IMG/VR virus record: IMGVR_UViG_3300042885_000661
Location: 1 to 34,643 of that record
DNA from: a virus
Direction: 5' to 3' (one strand)
Length of the DNA stretch: 34,643 bases
Shown here: positions 14,703 to 20,713 of the stretch, in pieces
Layout of the letters: each line of letters starts with the position of its first letter
Position numbering within the stretch: position 1 is the stretch's first letter
Program-made: the position numbers and the translations under genes
The notes under the pieces: generated by a model
Databases searched by the model: none
Seen by the model: only the letters and a program-made list of their open reading frames with translations
Told to the model about the DNA's origin: nothing

Positions 14703-15043
14703 ACTCTTGTTATTTTGCCTATGCCACCTGCTTTGTTGACATTGTTAATGAAATTTTGTTGTTCCTTGCTTACCTTTCCGCTTTCGGTCTTGACTTCTAC
14801 AGCTGTGAATACTGCGACCTTGGTCCCGACCATCTGCGGAGTAATCTCTACCTCTGTCCATCCAATTAGATCGGAGCTTCCTTTGATTAATCCGAACTCA
14901 ATAATACGAGGCTGAGTAATAACGAGCTGCGAATTTATGTATTTTTTTATTCCCTGGTATGCGACTCCAGTATTGTTTCGAAACAAAACACCATTTTTGG
15001 AATGCTCCGCTCTTATTTTATTGTAATAGCCTTGCTCTTTCAT
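14699..15043 (-). CDS. VRR-NUC family nuclease, 114 aa
   Basis: The protein is a compact VRR-NUC domain of the PD-(D/E)XK superfamily. Visible elements are FRNNTG (21-26), FGLIKGSSDLIG with Asp58, AVFTAVEVKTESGKVSKEQQNFI with Glu83, Lys85 and Gln95, and GGIG at the end. Stand-alone versions of this length are common in phages and cut branched or flap DNA, so it may resolve replication or recombination intermediates. It is coupled by ATGA overlaps to genes on both sides. All expected catalytic residues are present. Confidence 0.88.
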   Translation of the reverse strand: MKEQGYYNKIRAEHSKNGVLFRNNTGVAYQGIKKYINSQLVITQPRIIEFGLIKGSSDLIGWTEVEITPQMVGTKVAVFTAVEVKTESGKVSKEQQNFINNVNKAGGIGKITRV

Positions 15044-15504
15044 TGCTGTTTGAATTTTTTAAGATAGCCTAAAGTTGATTCCTTCTTATAACCATTCGGG
15101 CCACCATTCCACATCCTTGCCAGTTCCTCATATGTAGGGTATTTGCCATGCTTCTGAGCGTAGGTATAACAATGCACTCCCATAGCTGCCCAAAAAACGT
15201 GCTCTGCTTTTACTGAATCTTGCATATCTTTGTGCTGATAGTTAAGTAGGTCTTTTAATCCCGATCCCTTCACGCAAATATCATGAATCTGATATCTGCC
15301 AATAGCTCTGCCACCATCCCCGATTGCACTATCTGTATTTTTGGACTCTATTTGTCCAATTGCTTTAATGAAATCAGAATCAGTATCGCAAGTGTCACGA
15401 GTAACGTAAATGGTTTTTACAATTACTTCGGGTTTCTGTTTTGGCTTAAATTCTGAATAGATTATTGCAGCTATTAACAGACTTATTAAAATTATATCTC
15501 TCAT
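15040..15504 (-). CDS. Membrane-anchored lysozyme-like (SLT-type) protein, 154 aa
   Basis: Residues 2-16 form a hydrophobic signal anchor (RDIILISLLIAAIIY). A short spacer leads to a lysozyme-like domain: FIKAIGQIESKN with catalytic Glu53 candidate, then GDGGRAIGRYQIH (63-75), and later EELARMWNGGPNGYKK. The GQIES...GRYQ pairing is typical of transglycosylase or goose-type lysozyme folds, which cleave the glycan strands of peptidoglycan. Its place within the replication operon, far from the lysis cassette, is unexpected. It may open the wall locally during infection, assist late lysis or block superinfecting phage. ATGA overlaps link it to both neighbours. Confidence 0.7.
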   Translation of the reverse strand: MRDIILISLLIAAIIYSEFKPKQKPEVIVKTIYVTRDTCDTDSDFIKAIGQIESKNTDSAIGDGGRAIGRYQIHDICVKGSGLKDLLNYQHKDMQDSVKAEHVFWAAMGVHCYTYAQKHGKYPTYEELARMWNGGPNGYKKESTLGYLKKFKQQ

Positions 15505-15731
15505 CCTATTAGCTTTTTTTCGACTGGTATGAATCCTGTTCCGGTACCTTCATTACCCATCATTTTTAAGAAATCGATTTCTACTTTTGCAGAGTTGATT
15601 ATTGTGTCTGCGAGTTTTGATATTGCCTTGGCTTTTGCTGTCTCTTTATCCACATCGGCATCATCATCCATTAACTTTTCAATCTGTTCGAAAAGCAAGT
15701 TCCGAAGGTCTTCAATTTTATTTCGTGCCAT
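15501..15731 (-). CDS. Small conserved phage protein, 76 aa
   Basis: The pattern is 'KIEDLRNLLFEQIEKLMDD', then KAKAISKLADTIINSAKVEIDFLK. I recall this arrangement as a small, common phage protein in recombination/replication clusters of unknown function. It is all-helical except a Gly/Thr-rich end. The start overlaps the end of the HNH-like gene by 14 nt, and the stop overlaps the next start. Confidence 0.75.
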   Translation of the reverse strand: MARNKIEDLRNLLFEQIEKLMDDDADVDKETAKAKAISKLADTIINSAKVEIDFLKMMGNEGTGTGFIPVEKKLIG

Positions 15732-16329
15732 TTTTTCTGATAGTTTTTTTCAATTTTGTTAATGCTCTGATTGTCTTCTTTAGTTCTTCGGGAAATCTAT
15801 GAACTGTGTTAAGCTTCATATGCTCTTCTTTGCTAATCAACATCAGATTGTTAATGTCGTACTTATCTTGTCTTGGGTCTTTTACTCTTAATATGCTTCC
15901 TTTTGGTATCTTTCCGTAAACTTCTTCCCAAATCAGAATCTCTTTTCGAATCCATTTTTTATCGGCCACCTTTACAAGTAAGAACATATCTTTGCCATCT
16001 ATCCTGGTAGATCCGATTTCTTTTGTATTGTGAGGCTTGCGTCCTTTCTTGAAGCTTGTTGAATTTGCTCCCATATAACCTTTCGTTCCTTTGTTCCAAG
16101 TTTTATGACCAGGTTGGAATCTTGATTGATTACCAACTTCTCTAAGCCTTTTTGCTTCAATCTGAAGAAGCATCTTTATGTATTCTTCTGACCTTTTTAA
16201 GCCTAAGAGATATGCTTGTGTATAAATACTTTTATCGGATCGGCCCAAGATTCTGCAAATCTCCTTTATGTCGGTATCAGAGTAAAGGGCACTTAATACC
16301 CTCCTCTCATCATCTGTCCACTTTCTCAT
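15718..16329 (-). CDS. HNH-endonuclease-like protein with N-terminal HTH, 203 aa
   Basis: Residues 1-47 (KWTDDERRVLSALYSDTDIKEICRILGRSDKSIY) look like a Myb- or GcrA-type helix-turn-helix. The C-terminal part has WIRKEILIWEEVYGKIPKGSI, then KDPRQDKYDINNLMLISKEEH, the familiar shape of phage HNH proteins. Where catalytic enzymes usually have HHxDG, this one has RVKDP, so the catalytic histidines seem lost, as in several phage relatives. It may be a DNA-binding protein derived from a homing-type nuclease, or a nuclease with altered residues. It is in operon with ATGA coupling upstream. Confidence 0.72.
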   Translation of the reverse strand: MRKWTDDERRVLSALYSDTDIKEICRILGRSDKSIYTQAYLLGLKRSEEYIKMLLQIEAKRLREVGNQSRFQPGHKTWNKGTKGYMGANSTSFKKGRKPHNTKEIGSTRIDGKDMFLLVKVADKKWIRKEILIWEEVYGKIPKGSILRVKDPRQDKYDINNLMLISKEEHMKLNTVHRFPEELKKTIRALTKLKKTIRKNGTK

Positions 16330-16592
16330 AGATTAAGTGTACTTCTATGTTGAAATATAATGTCTCTGACTTCACGATAATATTCGTAAACAGCTTTTGT
16401 GTGATTTGATAATACATCTGGACTTATTAGGACAGAGATTATATCACTAACGGCATTAGATGCATGGTGAAATGCAATCATCTTTTGGTATTCAGTTGCT
16501 TTTTCGAAATCTACTACTGAATATTTTTCAATAAATTGTTTTGCCTTTTCTTCAGGAGAAACGAGGTGCAATGAGCTTTGTAATGTTGACAT
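16326..16592 (-). CDS. Small helical protein, 88 aa
   Basis: The start at 16592 (MSTLQSSLHLVSPEEKAKQF) lies 3 nt after an AAAACTACCA leader motif and behind a near-consensus promoter at 16631-16661. It is therefore first in the long leftward replication unit that runs to 12616. The product is mostly helical and has a His-His pair (IAFHHASNAVSDII). No family recognised. ATGA overlap with the HNH-like gene. Confidence 0.75.
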   Translation of the reverse strand: MSTLQSSLHLVSPEEKAKQFIEKYSVVDFEKATEYQKMIAFHHASNAVSDIISVLISPDVLSNHTKAVYEYYREVRDIIFQHRSTLNL

Positions 16593-16595
16593 AAC

Positions 16596-16605
16596 TGGTA
16601 GTTTT
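16596..16605 (-). promoter_or_regulatory. AAAACTACCA leader motif, 3 nt before start at 16592
   Basis: The mRNA sense is AAAACTACCA, then GTT, then ATG. It matches the sites at 715-724 and 12402-12411 in sequence and position. Confidence 0.6.
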
Positions 16606-16630
16606 AAATAATAAATAATGATTACGGATA

Positions 16631-16661
16631 CAAAAGTATAATAAAATATTATTATCTCAAT
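16631..16661 (-). promoter_or_regulatory. Promoter for the replication operon
   Basis: On the minus strand ATTG (16661-16658), 19 nt, then TACTTTTG (16638-16631), one mismatch to the consensus. It overlaps the 3' end of the SF2 helicase gene and starts a unit beginning with the gene at 16592. Confidence 0.6.
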
Positions 16662-18279
16662 ACTTTTTGTAACTTTTTTTAAAATTATTTTTGTTTTGAA
16701 CTTGTTTCCAACTGTAAAATGAGTTCCAGGCCTTGTCGATTGCAGACTGAAAATCTGTTTCGCAAAGTGTTGTAGCGTTGATTTTATATTTGTTATTAAT
16801 TGTTTTTACAAAATCCATAATTTCTTTTATTAACAATTTTTCTTTCATAAGTGGTTCTAATTTTTTATTAGCATCTTTAACTTCTTTCAATACCCTACTT
16901 TCAAAAATACGCTTTACCCAGTAGTCTTGATGTCCTTTTCTTTCCTTGTACTGCCATAGTTCTTCAAATGTTATACATTCCCATTGTTCTTTCTGCTTGG
17001 CTCCTTGCTGCATATTCAAGAAATCATCCAACGACCTATTATCTTTGACAGCAACTGCATTCTCAATTTTCTTTTGTTCTCTCTGTTTTGATTCAGGTAT
17101 CAATCCGCATTCAGGGCAGCACTCCTCAGTCTTTTCAAAAACAGCATAACAGCCTTGGCAAACATTGTAGTTATCTTCGACTTCGTTCTTCTTTTTATTT
17201 TTCTTCTTGATGCCATTTAAATCCCATACACGAGGTGTGAGCGGATGCATATGCTTTACCATATTGTTCACGTGATCTAAAATGATGCACTTGTCTTTGC
17301 CCTCGCAAGGTCTCAATCCCCTGCCGACTATCTGAAGATACAAACTTAGCGATGCCGTTGGTCTGAGCATACCTACTACAGCAACAGCAGGAATATCTGT
17401 TCCCTCGCTGATTAGGTTACAAAATGTAACCACCTGGATAGTTCTATCCGCAAGACCTTTGAATATCCTATCAACTTCCTCATCTTTTTGCTCTCCGTGA
17501 ACTGCCTCAGATGTATATCCTGCATTCCTAAAAGTTTTGGCCATCTCCTGTGCGTGGTGAATCGTGGAGCAGGAATAGATTGCAGGCTCACCATCGGCAA
17601 GTCTTTTGTATTCCTTGACTATGTCTCCGCAAATCGCAGCATCGGTCATTACATCAGATATCTCTCCCAAGTCATATTCTCCAAAATTGTTTTGCTTTAA
17701 GTTATCCAAAGCTTCAATCTTCTTGAACATATAATATGCCGGCATAACAAGATTACCCATCTGAATCAGTTCCGCAATCGGAGGCCCAAGTACCATCTGT
17801 TGAAACATATCTCCAAGACCTTTGCCATCCAATCGCCAAGGTGTTGCAGTAACACCAAGCATAAAAGTTTCTGAATAGTATTCCATTATTGCTTTCCAAG
17901 TTCCTGCACTTGCATGATGAGCCTCATCAATAATAATAAGGTCAGGTACCGGAACTTCATCCAATCTGTTCTTCAATGTCTGAACACTGCAAACCTGTGC
18001 AGAATGTTGGTAGTTTTTTTTGTGTCCTCCTGCAATAATTCCGTGCTGCAAGTTATACTTATTGCATCGCTCAGAGATTTGCCTTACAAGGTTCTTTTTA
18101 TGCACCAGGAAGAATACTTTCTTATTTCGACTCATCGCCTGCTCTGCGATATGAATGAAAGTTTCAGTCTTGCCTCCACCAGTTGGAAGAACAAACAATA
18201 CTCTTTTGCTTCCTTGCTTGAAATGGCCTCGAATAGAATCTACTGCATCGGACTGGTATGGTCTAAGGTTTACACTCAT
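16657..18279 (-). CDS. SF2 DEAD/DEAH-box helicase, 540 aa
   Basis: Helicase motifs are complete and in order: LRPYQ (Q-like, 5-9), Walker A LPTGGGKT (31-38), DEAH (118-121), TAT (144-146), a motif V-like EGTDIP (292-297) and motif VI QIVGRGLRP (316-324). A four-cysteine zinc site (CQGC at 374-377 and CPEC at 388-391) lies in a basic region after the helicase core. The C-terminal 140 residues are helical and basic and look DNA-binding. The architecture is the ComFA/UvrB-like type common in phage replication clusters, with likely DNA-dependent ATPase activity and unwinding or remodelling. The start overlaps the HTH gene by 17 nt. The mid-gene AAAACTACCA at 18008-18017 is probably chance. Confidence 0.9.
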   Translation of the reverse strand: MSVNLRPYQSDAVDSIRGHFKQGSKRVLFVLPTGGGKTETFIHIAEQAMSRNKKVFFLVHKKNLVRQISERCNKYNLQHGIIAGGHKKNYQHSAQVCSVQTLKNRLDEVPVPDLIIIDEAHHASAGTWKAIMEYYSETFMLGVTATPWRLDGKGLGDMFQQMVLGPPIAELIQMGNLVMPAYYMFKKIEALDNLKQNNFGEYDLGEISDVMTDAAICGDIVKEYKRLADGEPAIYSCSTIHHAQEMAKTFRNAGYTSEAVHGEQKDEEVDRIFKGLADRTIQVVTFCNLISEGTDIPAVAVVGMLRPTASLSLYLQIVGRGLRPCEGKDKCIILDHVNNMVKHMHPLTPRVWDLNGIKKKNKKKNEVEDNYNVCQGCYAVFEKTEECCPECGLIPESKQREQKKIENAVAVKDNRSLDDFLNMQQGAKQKEQWECITFEELWQYKERKGHQDYWVKRIFESRVLKEVKDANKKLEPLMKEKLLIKEIMDFVKTINNKYKINATTLCETDFQSAIDKAWNSFYSWKQVQNKNNFKKSYKKY

Positions 18280-18451
18280 TTTCTATTTTTTTTAATTCAT
18301 GTTCGATTTTTTCAATAAATTCTAATGTTTGTGGTTCTTTTCTGCTCCACTTATCCAAGGTCTGCTTGTGGATTCCTGTTCTACGGCATAGCTCTGCAAT
18401 GCTAATTCCAATCTTGTCGGCACGTTGTTTAATTCTTTCGTAAGTCTTCAT
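18263..18451 (-). CDS. Small HTH transcriptional regulator (Cro/CI type), 62 aa
   Basis: The chosen start (18451, MKTYERIKQRADKIG) is the only one that fits a Cro/CI family protein. Residues 15-40 (GISIAELCRRTGIHKQTLDKWSRK) form a clear helix-turn-helix. A longer frame to 18526 would run through the promoter. At 62 residues it is a minimal DNA-binding protein without a separate dimerisation domain. It is first in the leftward helicase unit and faces the exonuclease gene across overlapping divergent promoters (18491-18518), which it may repress. No lysogeny genes accompany it. Confidence 0.8.
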   Translation of the reverse strand: MKTYERIKQRADKIGISIAELCRRTGIHKQTLDKWSRKEPQTLEFIEKIEHELKKIENECKP

Positions 18452-18490
18452 TTTTTTTACGTTTTTTGAAAAAAATATTATACAATGATG

Positions 18491-18518
18491 CAAAAGTAAT
18501 AATATTTTATTATCTTTG
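18491..18518. promoter_or_regulatory. Overlapping divergent promoters in a dyad
   Basis: A minus-strand -7 element TACTTTTG (18498-18491) and a plus-strand -7 element TATCTTTG (18511-18518) face away from each other 12 bp apart. The 28-bp block is a near-perfect inverted repeat with AT-rich arms. Each promoter's upstream element would overlap the other's -7 box, so the two should compete. It is a plausible operator for the adjacent 62-aa HTH protein. Confidence 0.6.
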
Positions 18519-18546
18519 TGTAACAATTCGTTAAAATTTTAAAAAT

Positions 18547-18554
18547 AACTACCA
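18547..18554 (+). promoter_or_regulatory. AACTACCA leader motif overlapping start codon at 18554
   Basis: The last A of the motif is the A of the ATG. This is a plus-strand gene, so the motif follows the mRNA sense rather than a fixed DNA strand. Confidence 0.55.
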
Positions 18555-19309
18555 TGACAAATCAAGAGTATCACTCAAAAACAGATTTTTTAAGCAAAAG
18601 CTTACTGGATCAGATTCGCAAATCTCCTGCTCATTTAAAAGCATATATCGAAGGAGAAAAGAAAACAGTTAGTTCAGCGATGAACTTCGGAAGCATTGTG
18701 CATTCTGTACTATTCGAACAGGATAACTTCGCAATTATGCCGAGCTGTGACCGCAGAACCAAGGAAGGTAAACTTCTTTATGAGGCATTCTTAGAAGATG
18801 CTCAAGGTGTTGAACTGATTGTTACAGAAGACCAACACGAACAAGCTTTAAAAATCGCAGCAGCAGTTCTACAGCATCCAAAAGCAGCAGCACTACTTAA
18901 AGATGGACAAGCAGAAGTGCCGGTATTCGGAGAAATCGAAGGTGTTAAATTCAAATGTAAACCCGATTTTCGTAATACCAAGTTCAATGTATTGCTTGAC
19001 CTTAAGAGCACTAACGATAGCTCACCATCAGAGTTCGCAAAATCTGTTTGGAAATACAGATATCACGTACAGGCAGCACTTTATATGGACTTGACAAAAG
19101 CAGAAAGGTTCTTCTTTATTGCTGTAGAAAAAGAATCTCCGTTCAATGTTGAGGTGTACGAACTTGACCAGGATGCAATACAGAAAGGCAGAGAAGATTA
19201 CCTGGCAGATATCGCAACTTACAAAAAATGTGTCGAAACAAACAACTGGCACGGATACACAGAAGACAAAAGCATCAATATTCTTTCACTCCCTAAATGG
19301 GTTAAATAA
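18554..19309 (+). CDS. RecE/exonuclease VIII-like PD-(D/E)XK nuclease, 251 aa
   Basis: The product has the RecE-type core: SAMNFGSIVHSVLFE with His50, an acidic pair in KCKPDF (Asp138), VLLDLKST with Asp149 and Lys151, and a downstream YHVQAALYMD with Gln173 and Tyr177. These are the catalytic and structural residues of phage exonuclease VIII domains, which resect double-strand ends 5' to 3'. The opening NQEYHSKTDFLSKSLLDQIRKSPAHLKAYIEG is also typical. It is paired with a single-strand annealing protein immediately downstream, giving a recombination module. It is driven from the divergent promoter region at 18511-18518. Confidence 0.85.
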   Translation: MTNQEYHSKTDFLSKSLLDQIRKSPAHLKAYIEGEKKTVSSAMNFGSIVHSVLFEQDNFAIMPSCDRRTKEGKLLYEAFLEDAQGVELIVTEDQHEQALKIAAAVLQHPKAAALLKDGQAEVPVFGEIEGVKFKCKPDFRNTKFNVLLDLKSTNDSSPSEFAKSVWKYRYHVQAALYMDLTKAERFFFIAVEKESPFNVEVYELDQDAIQKGREDYLADIATYKKCVETNNWHGYTEDKSINILSLPKWVK

Positions 19310-19315
19310 CTACCA
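19308..19315 (+). promoter_or_regulatory. AACTACCA leader motif, 2 nt before start at 19318
   Basis: The mRNA sense is AACTACCA, then CA, then ATG. A second copy (AAAACTACCA, 19332-19341) lies inside codons 5-8 of the same gene, so this gene carries two copies within 34 nt. Confidence 0.6.
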
Positions 19316-19317
19316 CA

Positions 19318-19845
19318 ATGTCAAATATCACAAAACTACCAACATTCCAAGAACTGATTACAGATTCTGAAGACAGCCTCAAGCAAAATGCATTAACTGT
19401 ACTGCTAAATCAAGACCCTCCGAAGGCTTGGTTAAGCGAACATCCAATGATAAAAGGCTATCGTTACATCTCAATTGAGAAAATTGAGTACCTTTTAACA
19501 CGAATTTTTACCAAATGGTGGGTTGAAGTAAAAAACGTGCAAGTAGTCGCAAACAGCGTTGTAGTCACGGTTAGACTCTTTGTAACGAATCCAATCACAA
19601 ATGAAATAATGTTTCAAGATGGCATCGGTGCAACAGCAATTCAAACAGACAAAGGAGCAGGCGCAACAGACTGGAATGCAGTAAAGACCGATGGTGTACA
19701 GAAAGCAGCACCCGCAGCTGAGACCTATGCAATAAAAGACGCAGCAGAGAAATTTGGCAAGATTTTCGGCAGAGATGTGAGCAGAAAAACAACAATGGAT
19801 TACAATCCGTTACTCAAAAAAAGCGATTTCAACGACTTTGTTTAG
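19318..19845 (+). CDS. Single-strand annealing protein, Rad52/Sak-like (putative)
   Basis: The gene follows the RecE-like exonuclease by 8 nt, the usual place of an annealing recombinase. The 175-aa protein has HPMIKGYRYISIEKIEYLLTRIFTKWWVEV, then a beta strand pair (VQVVANSVVVTVRLFV), then DGIGATAIQTDKGAGATDWNAVKTDGVQKAAPAAETYAIKDAAEKFGKIFGRDV. The central beta sheet, followed by a conserved alanine-rich helix ending in KxFGRD, is reminiscent of Rad52/Sak-type proteins, where the helix often ends LGxx(L/F)GR. The family is inferred, not certain; an Erf-like fold is an alternative. It would pair complementary strands coated by the phage SSB. Confidence 0.65.
   Translation: MSNITKLPTFQELITDSEDSLKQNALTVLLNQDPPKAWLSEHPMIKGYRYISIEKIEYLLTRIFTKWWVEVKNVQVVANSVVVTVRLFVTNPITNEIMFQDGIGATAIQTDKGAGATDWNAVKTDGVQKAAPAAETYAIKDAAEKFGKIFGRDVSRKTTMDYNPLLKKSDFNDFV
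19332..19341 (+). promoter_or_regulatory. AAAACTACCA motif inside codons 5-8 of the annealing-protein gene
   Basis: Same 10-mer and similar location just after the start codon as at 14329-14338. Confidence 0.4.
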
Positions 19846-19864
19846 TGTGTTAATAGTTTGTTTT

Positions 19865-19897
19865 AGAGTGCCTTATATCGGGGCACTCTTTTTTTTT
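19865..19897 (+). terminator. Strong intrinsic terminator after the recombination pair
   Basis: AGAGTGCC (19865-19872) pairs with GGCACTCT (19882-19889) around a 9-nt loop, followed by nine T (19889-19897). It separates the recombination unit from the origin/leader region. Confidence 0.9.
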
Positions 19898-19901
19898 GCC
19901 A

Positions 19902-20133
19902 TGTAACAGCCTTTTTTTTTGTAACGTTTACTGTTTCTTTTAACTTATTGATTCTCAATACGTGTAACAATGTAACGATTGTAACGGGAAAATATATATA
20001 TATATAAGAGAATTTATTATTATGCTATATGTATAGGTATATTATTGTTACATATGTTACATTATTATAATTATATTATTATTAAGTAGTTAGGTGTAAC
20101 AAAATTGCGTTACAGTAGTGTTACGGTTGTTAC
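19902..20133. repeat. GTAAC/GTTAC repeat cluster with AT-rich core, candidate replication origin
   Basis: Eleven copies of GTAAC (six forward at 19903, 19921, 19964, 19972, 19981 and 20096; five reverse as GTTAC at 20047, 20056, 20109, 20120 and 20129) lie within 231 bp. Many extend to TGTAAC. Forward copies are mainly left and reverse copies mainly right of an AT-rich core (about 19990-20045, with an AT dinucleotide run). There is no gene here. Iteron-like sites flanking an unwinding region beside recombination genes fit an origin; a binding array for a regulator is the alternative. Confidence 0.6.
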
Positions 20134-20134
20134 A

Positions 20135-20170
20135 TTTGATTTAGGTAAAAAAAAGACATATTTTTGCACT
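20135..20170 (+). promoter_or_regulatory. Late promoter for the terminase/tail operon (copy 2 of core)
   Basis: TTTG (20135-20138), 20 nt, then TATTTTTG (20159-20166) is close to the Bacteroidota consensus. Its core ACATATTTTTGCACT (20156-20170) is identical to 1281-1295. Transcription would start near 20173. Confidence 0.7.
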
Positions 20171-20359
20171 TGTTAAGTCATAGGGGTTTTTAGGGGGAAG
20201 GTTATTGGTAGTTCCCTTCCTCCTTTTTAAAATCTTCGATTTAAGACACTTTTTTTTCTTTTTGATAGTAGAGTACCACTTTAGAAAGATAATTGCTTAG
20301 AAGTGGTAAAGAATGTTAAATAAGATAGGATTAGTATTAAAATAATACAAAATAATAAG
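20171..20359 (+). promoter_or_regulatory. Structured leader of the terminase operon
   Basis: About 190 untranslated nt hold three hairpins: the terminator-like one at 20193-20228, TACCACTT/AAGTGGTA (20274-20281 with 20301-20308, 19-nt loop) and GTATTA/TAATAC (20334-20339 with 20343-20348, loop AAA), which ends 12 nt before the start codon. No reading frame of note lies here. The length and structure suggest control of read-through or translation. Confidence 0.55.
20193..20228 (+). terminator. Terminator-like hairpin with TTGGTAGTT loop (attenuator or small-RNA end)
   Basis: GGGGGAAGG (20193-20201) pairs with CCTTCCTCC (20215-20223; one G-U) around a 13-nt loop and is followed by five T (20224-20228). 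The loop contains ATTGGTAGTT (20204-20213), the exact antisense of the AACTACCAAT in leaders or early codons of other phage genes. It lies about 20 nt after the predicted transcription start. Confidence 0.65.
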
Positions 20360-20713
20360 ATGTCATTTACTCCAGGTCATAAATTAGCAACAGGAAGACC
20401 AAAAGGAAGCCAAAATAAAACAACAGCAGAAACAAAAGCCTTCCTTGCTCGAATCTCAAATAAACTCGGTGAACGTATCGAGGAAGACCTGGACTTAATG
20501 GACCCAAAGGACCGGGTAAAGATTTGGCTTGAACTACAGGAATACTTAATACCAAAGCTATCACGTACAGAGATAACTGGCGAAGATGGTGGAATGATAG
20601 AGATACAACAAACCCTTAAACTCGAAAACCTTGGCATTGATCAACTCAGAGAGCTTGAACGAATTGCTGAACTTGCAGCGTATTCGCCAACTGATAGCAG
20701 CGAAGGATTTTAA
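20360..20713 (+). CDS. terS: Terminase small subunit (putative)
   Basis: The 117-aa protein opens with SFTPGHKLATGRPKGSQNKTT, a basic Gly/Pro motif found at the start of many DUF5681-like phage proteins and small terminase subunits. It continues with RISNKLGERIEEDLDLMDPKDRVKIWLELQEYLIPKLSR, a helical pattern that I associate with TerS of Bacteroidota phages. It lies directly before, and overlaps by 83 nt, the large terminase gene in another frame. It would bind phage DNA to start packaging. It has no strong Shine-Dalgarno; the start follows an A-rich leader. Confidence 0.75.
   Translation: MSFTPGHKLATGRPKGSQNKTTAETKAFLARISNKLGERIEEDLDLMDPKDRVKIWLELQEYLIPKLSRTEITGEDGGMIEIQQTLKLENLGIDQLRELERIAELAAYSPTDSSEGF

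Noticed and set aside
18008-18017. AAAACTACCA in the SF2 helicase gene as a further regulatory site
   Set aside because: It lies in the middle of the coding region, far from any start codon, and encodes ordinary residues of the protein.
18263-18451. Temperate lifestyle suggested by the Cro/CI-type regulator
   Set aside because: No integrase, excisionase, partition gene or attachment site was found; a small HTH protein alone is not evidence of lysogeny.
19902-20133. CRISPR-like array
   Set aside because: The repeated unit is only 5-7 nt, occurs in both orientations and has irregular spacing; no spacer-repeat structure or cas genes exist.
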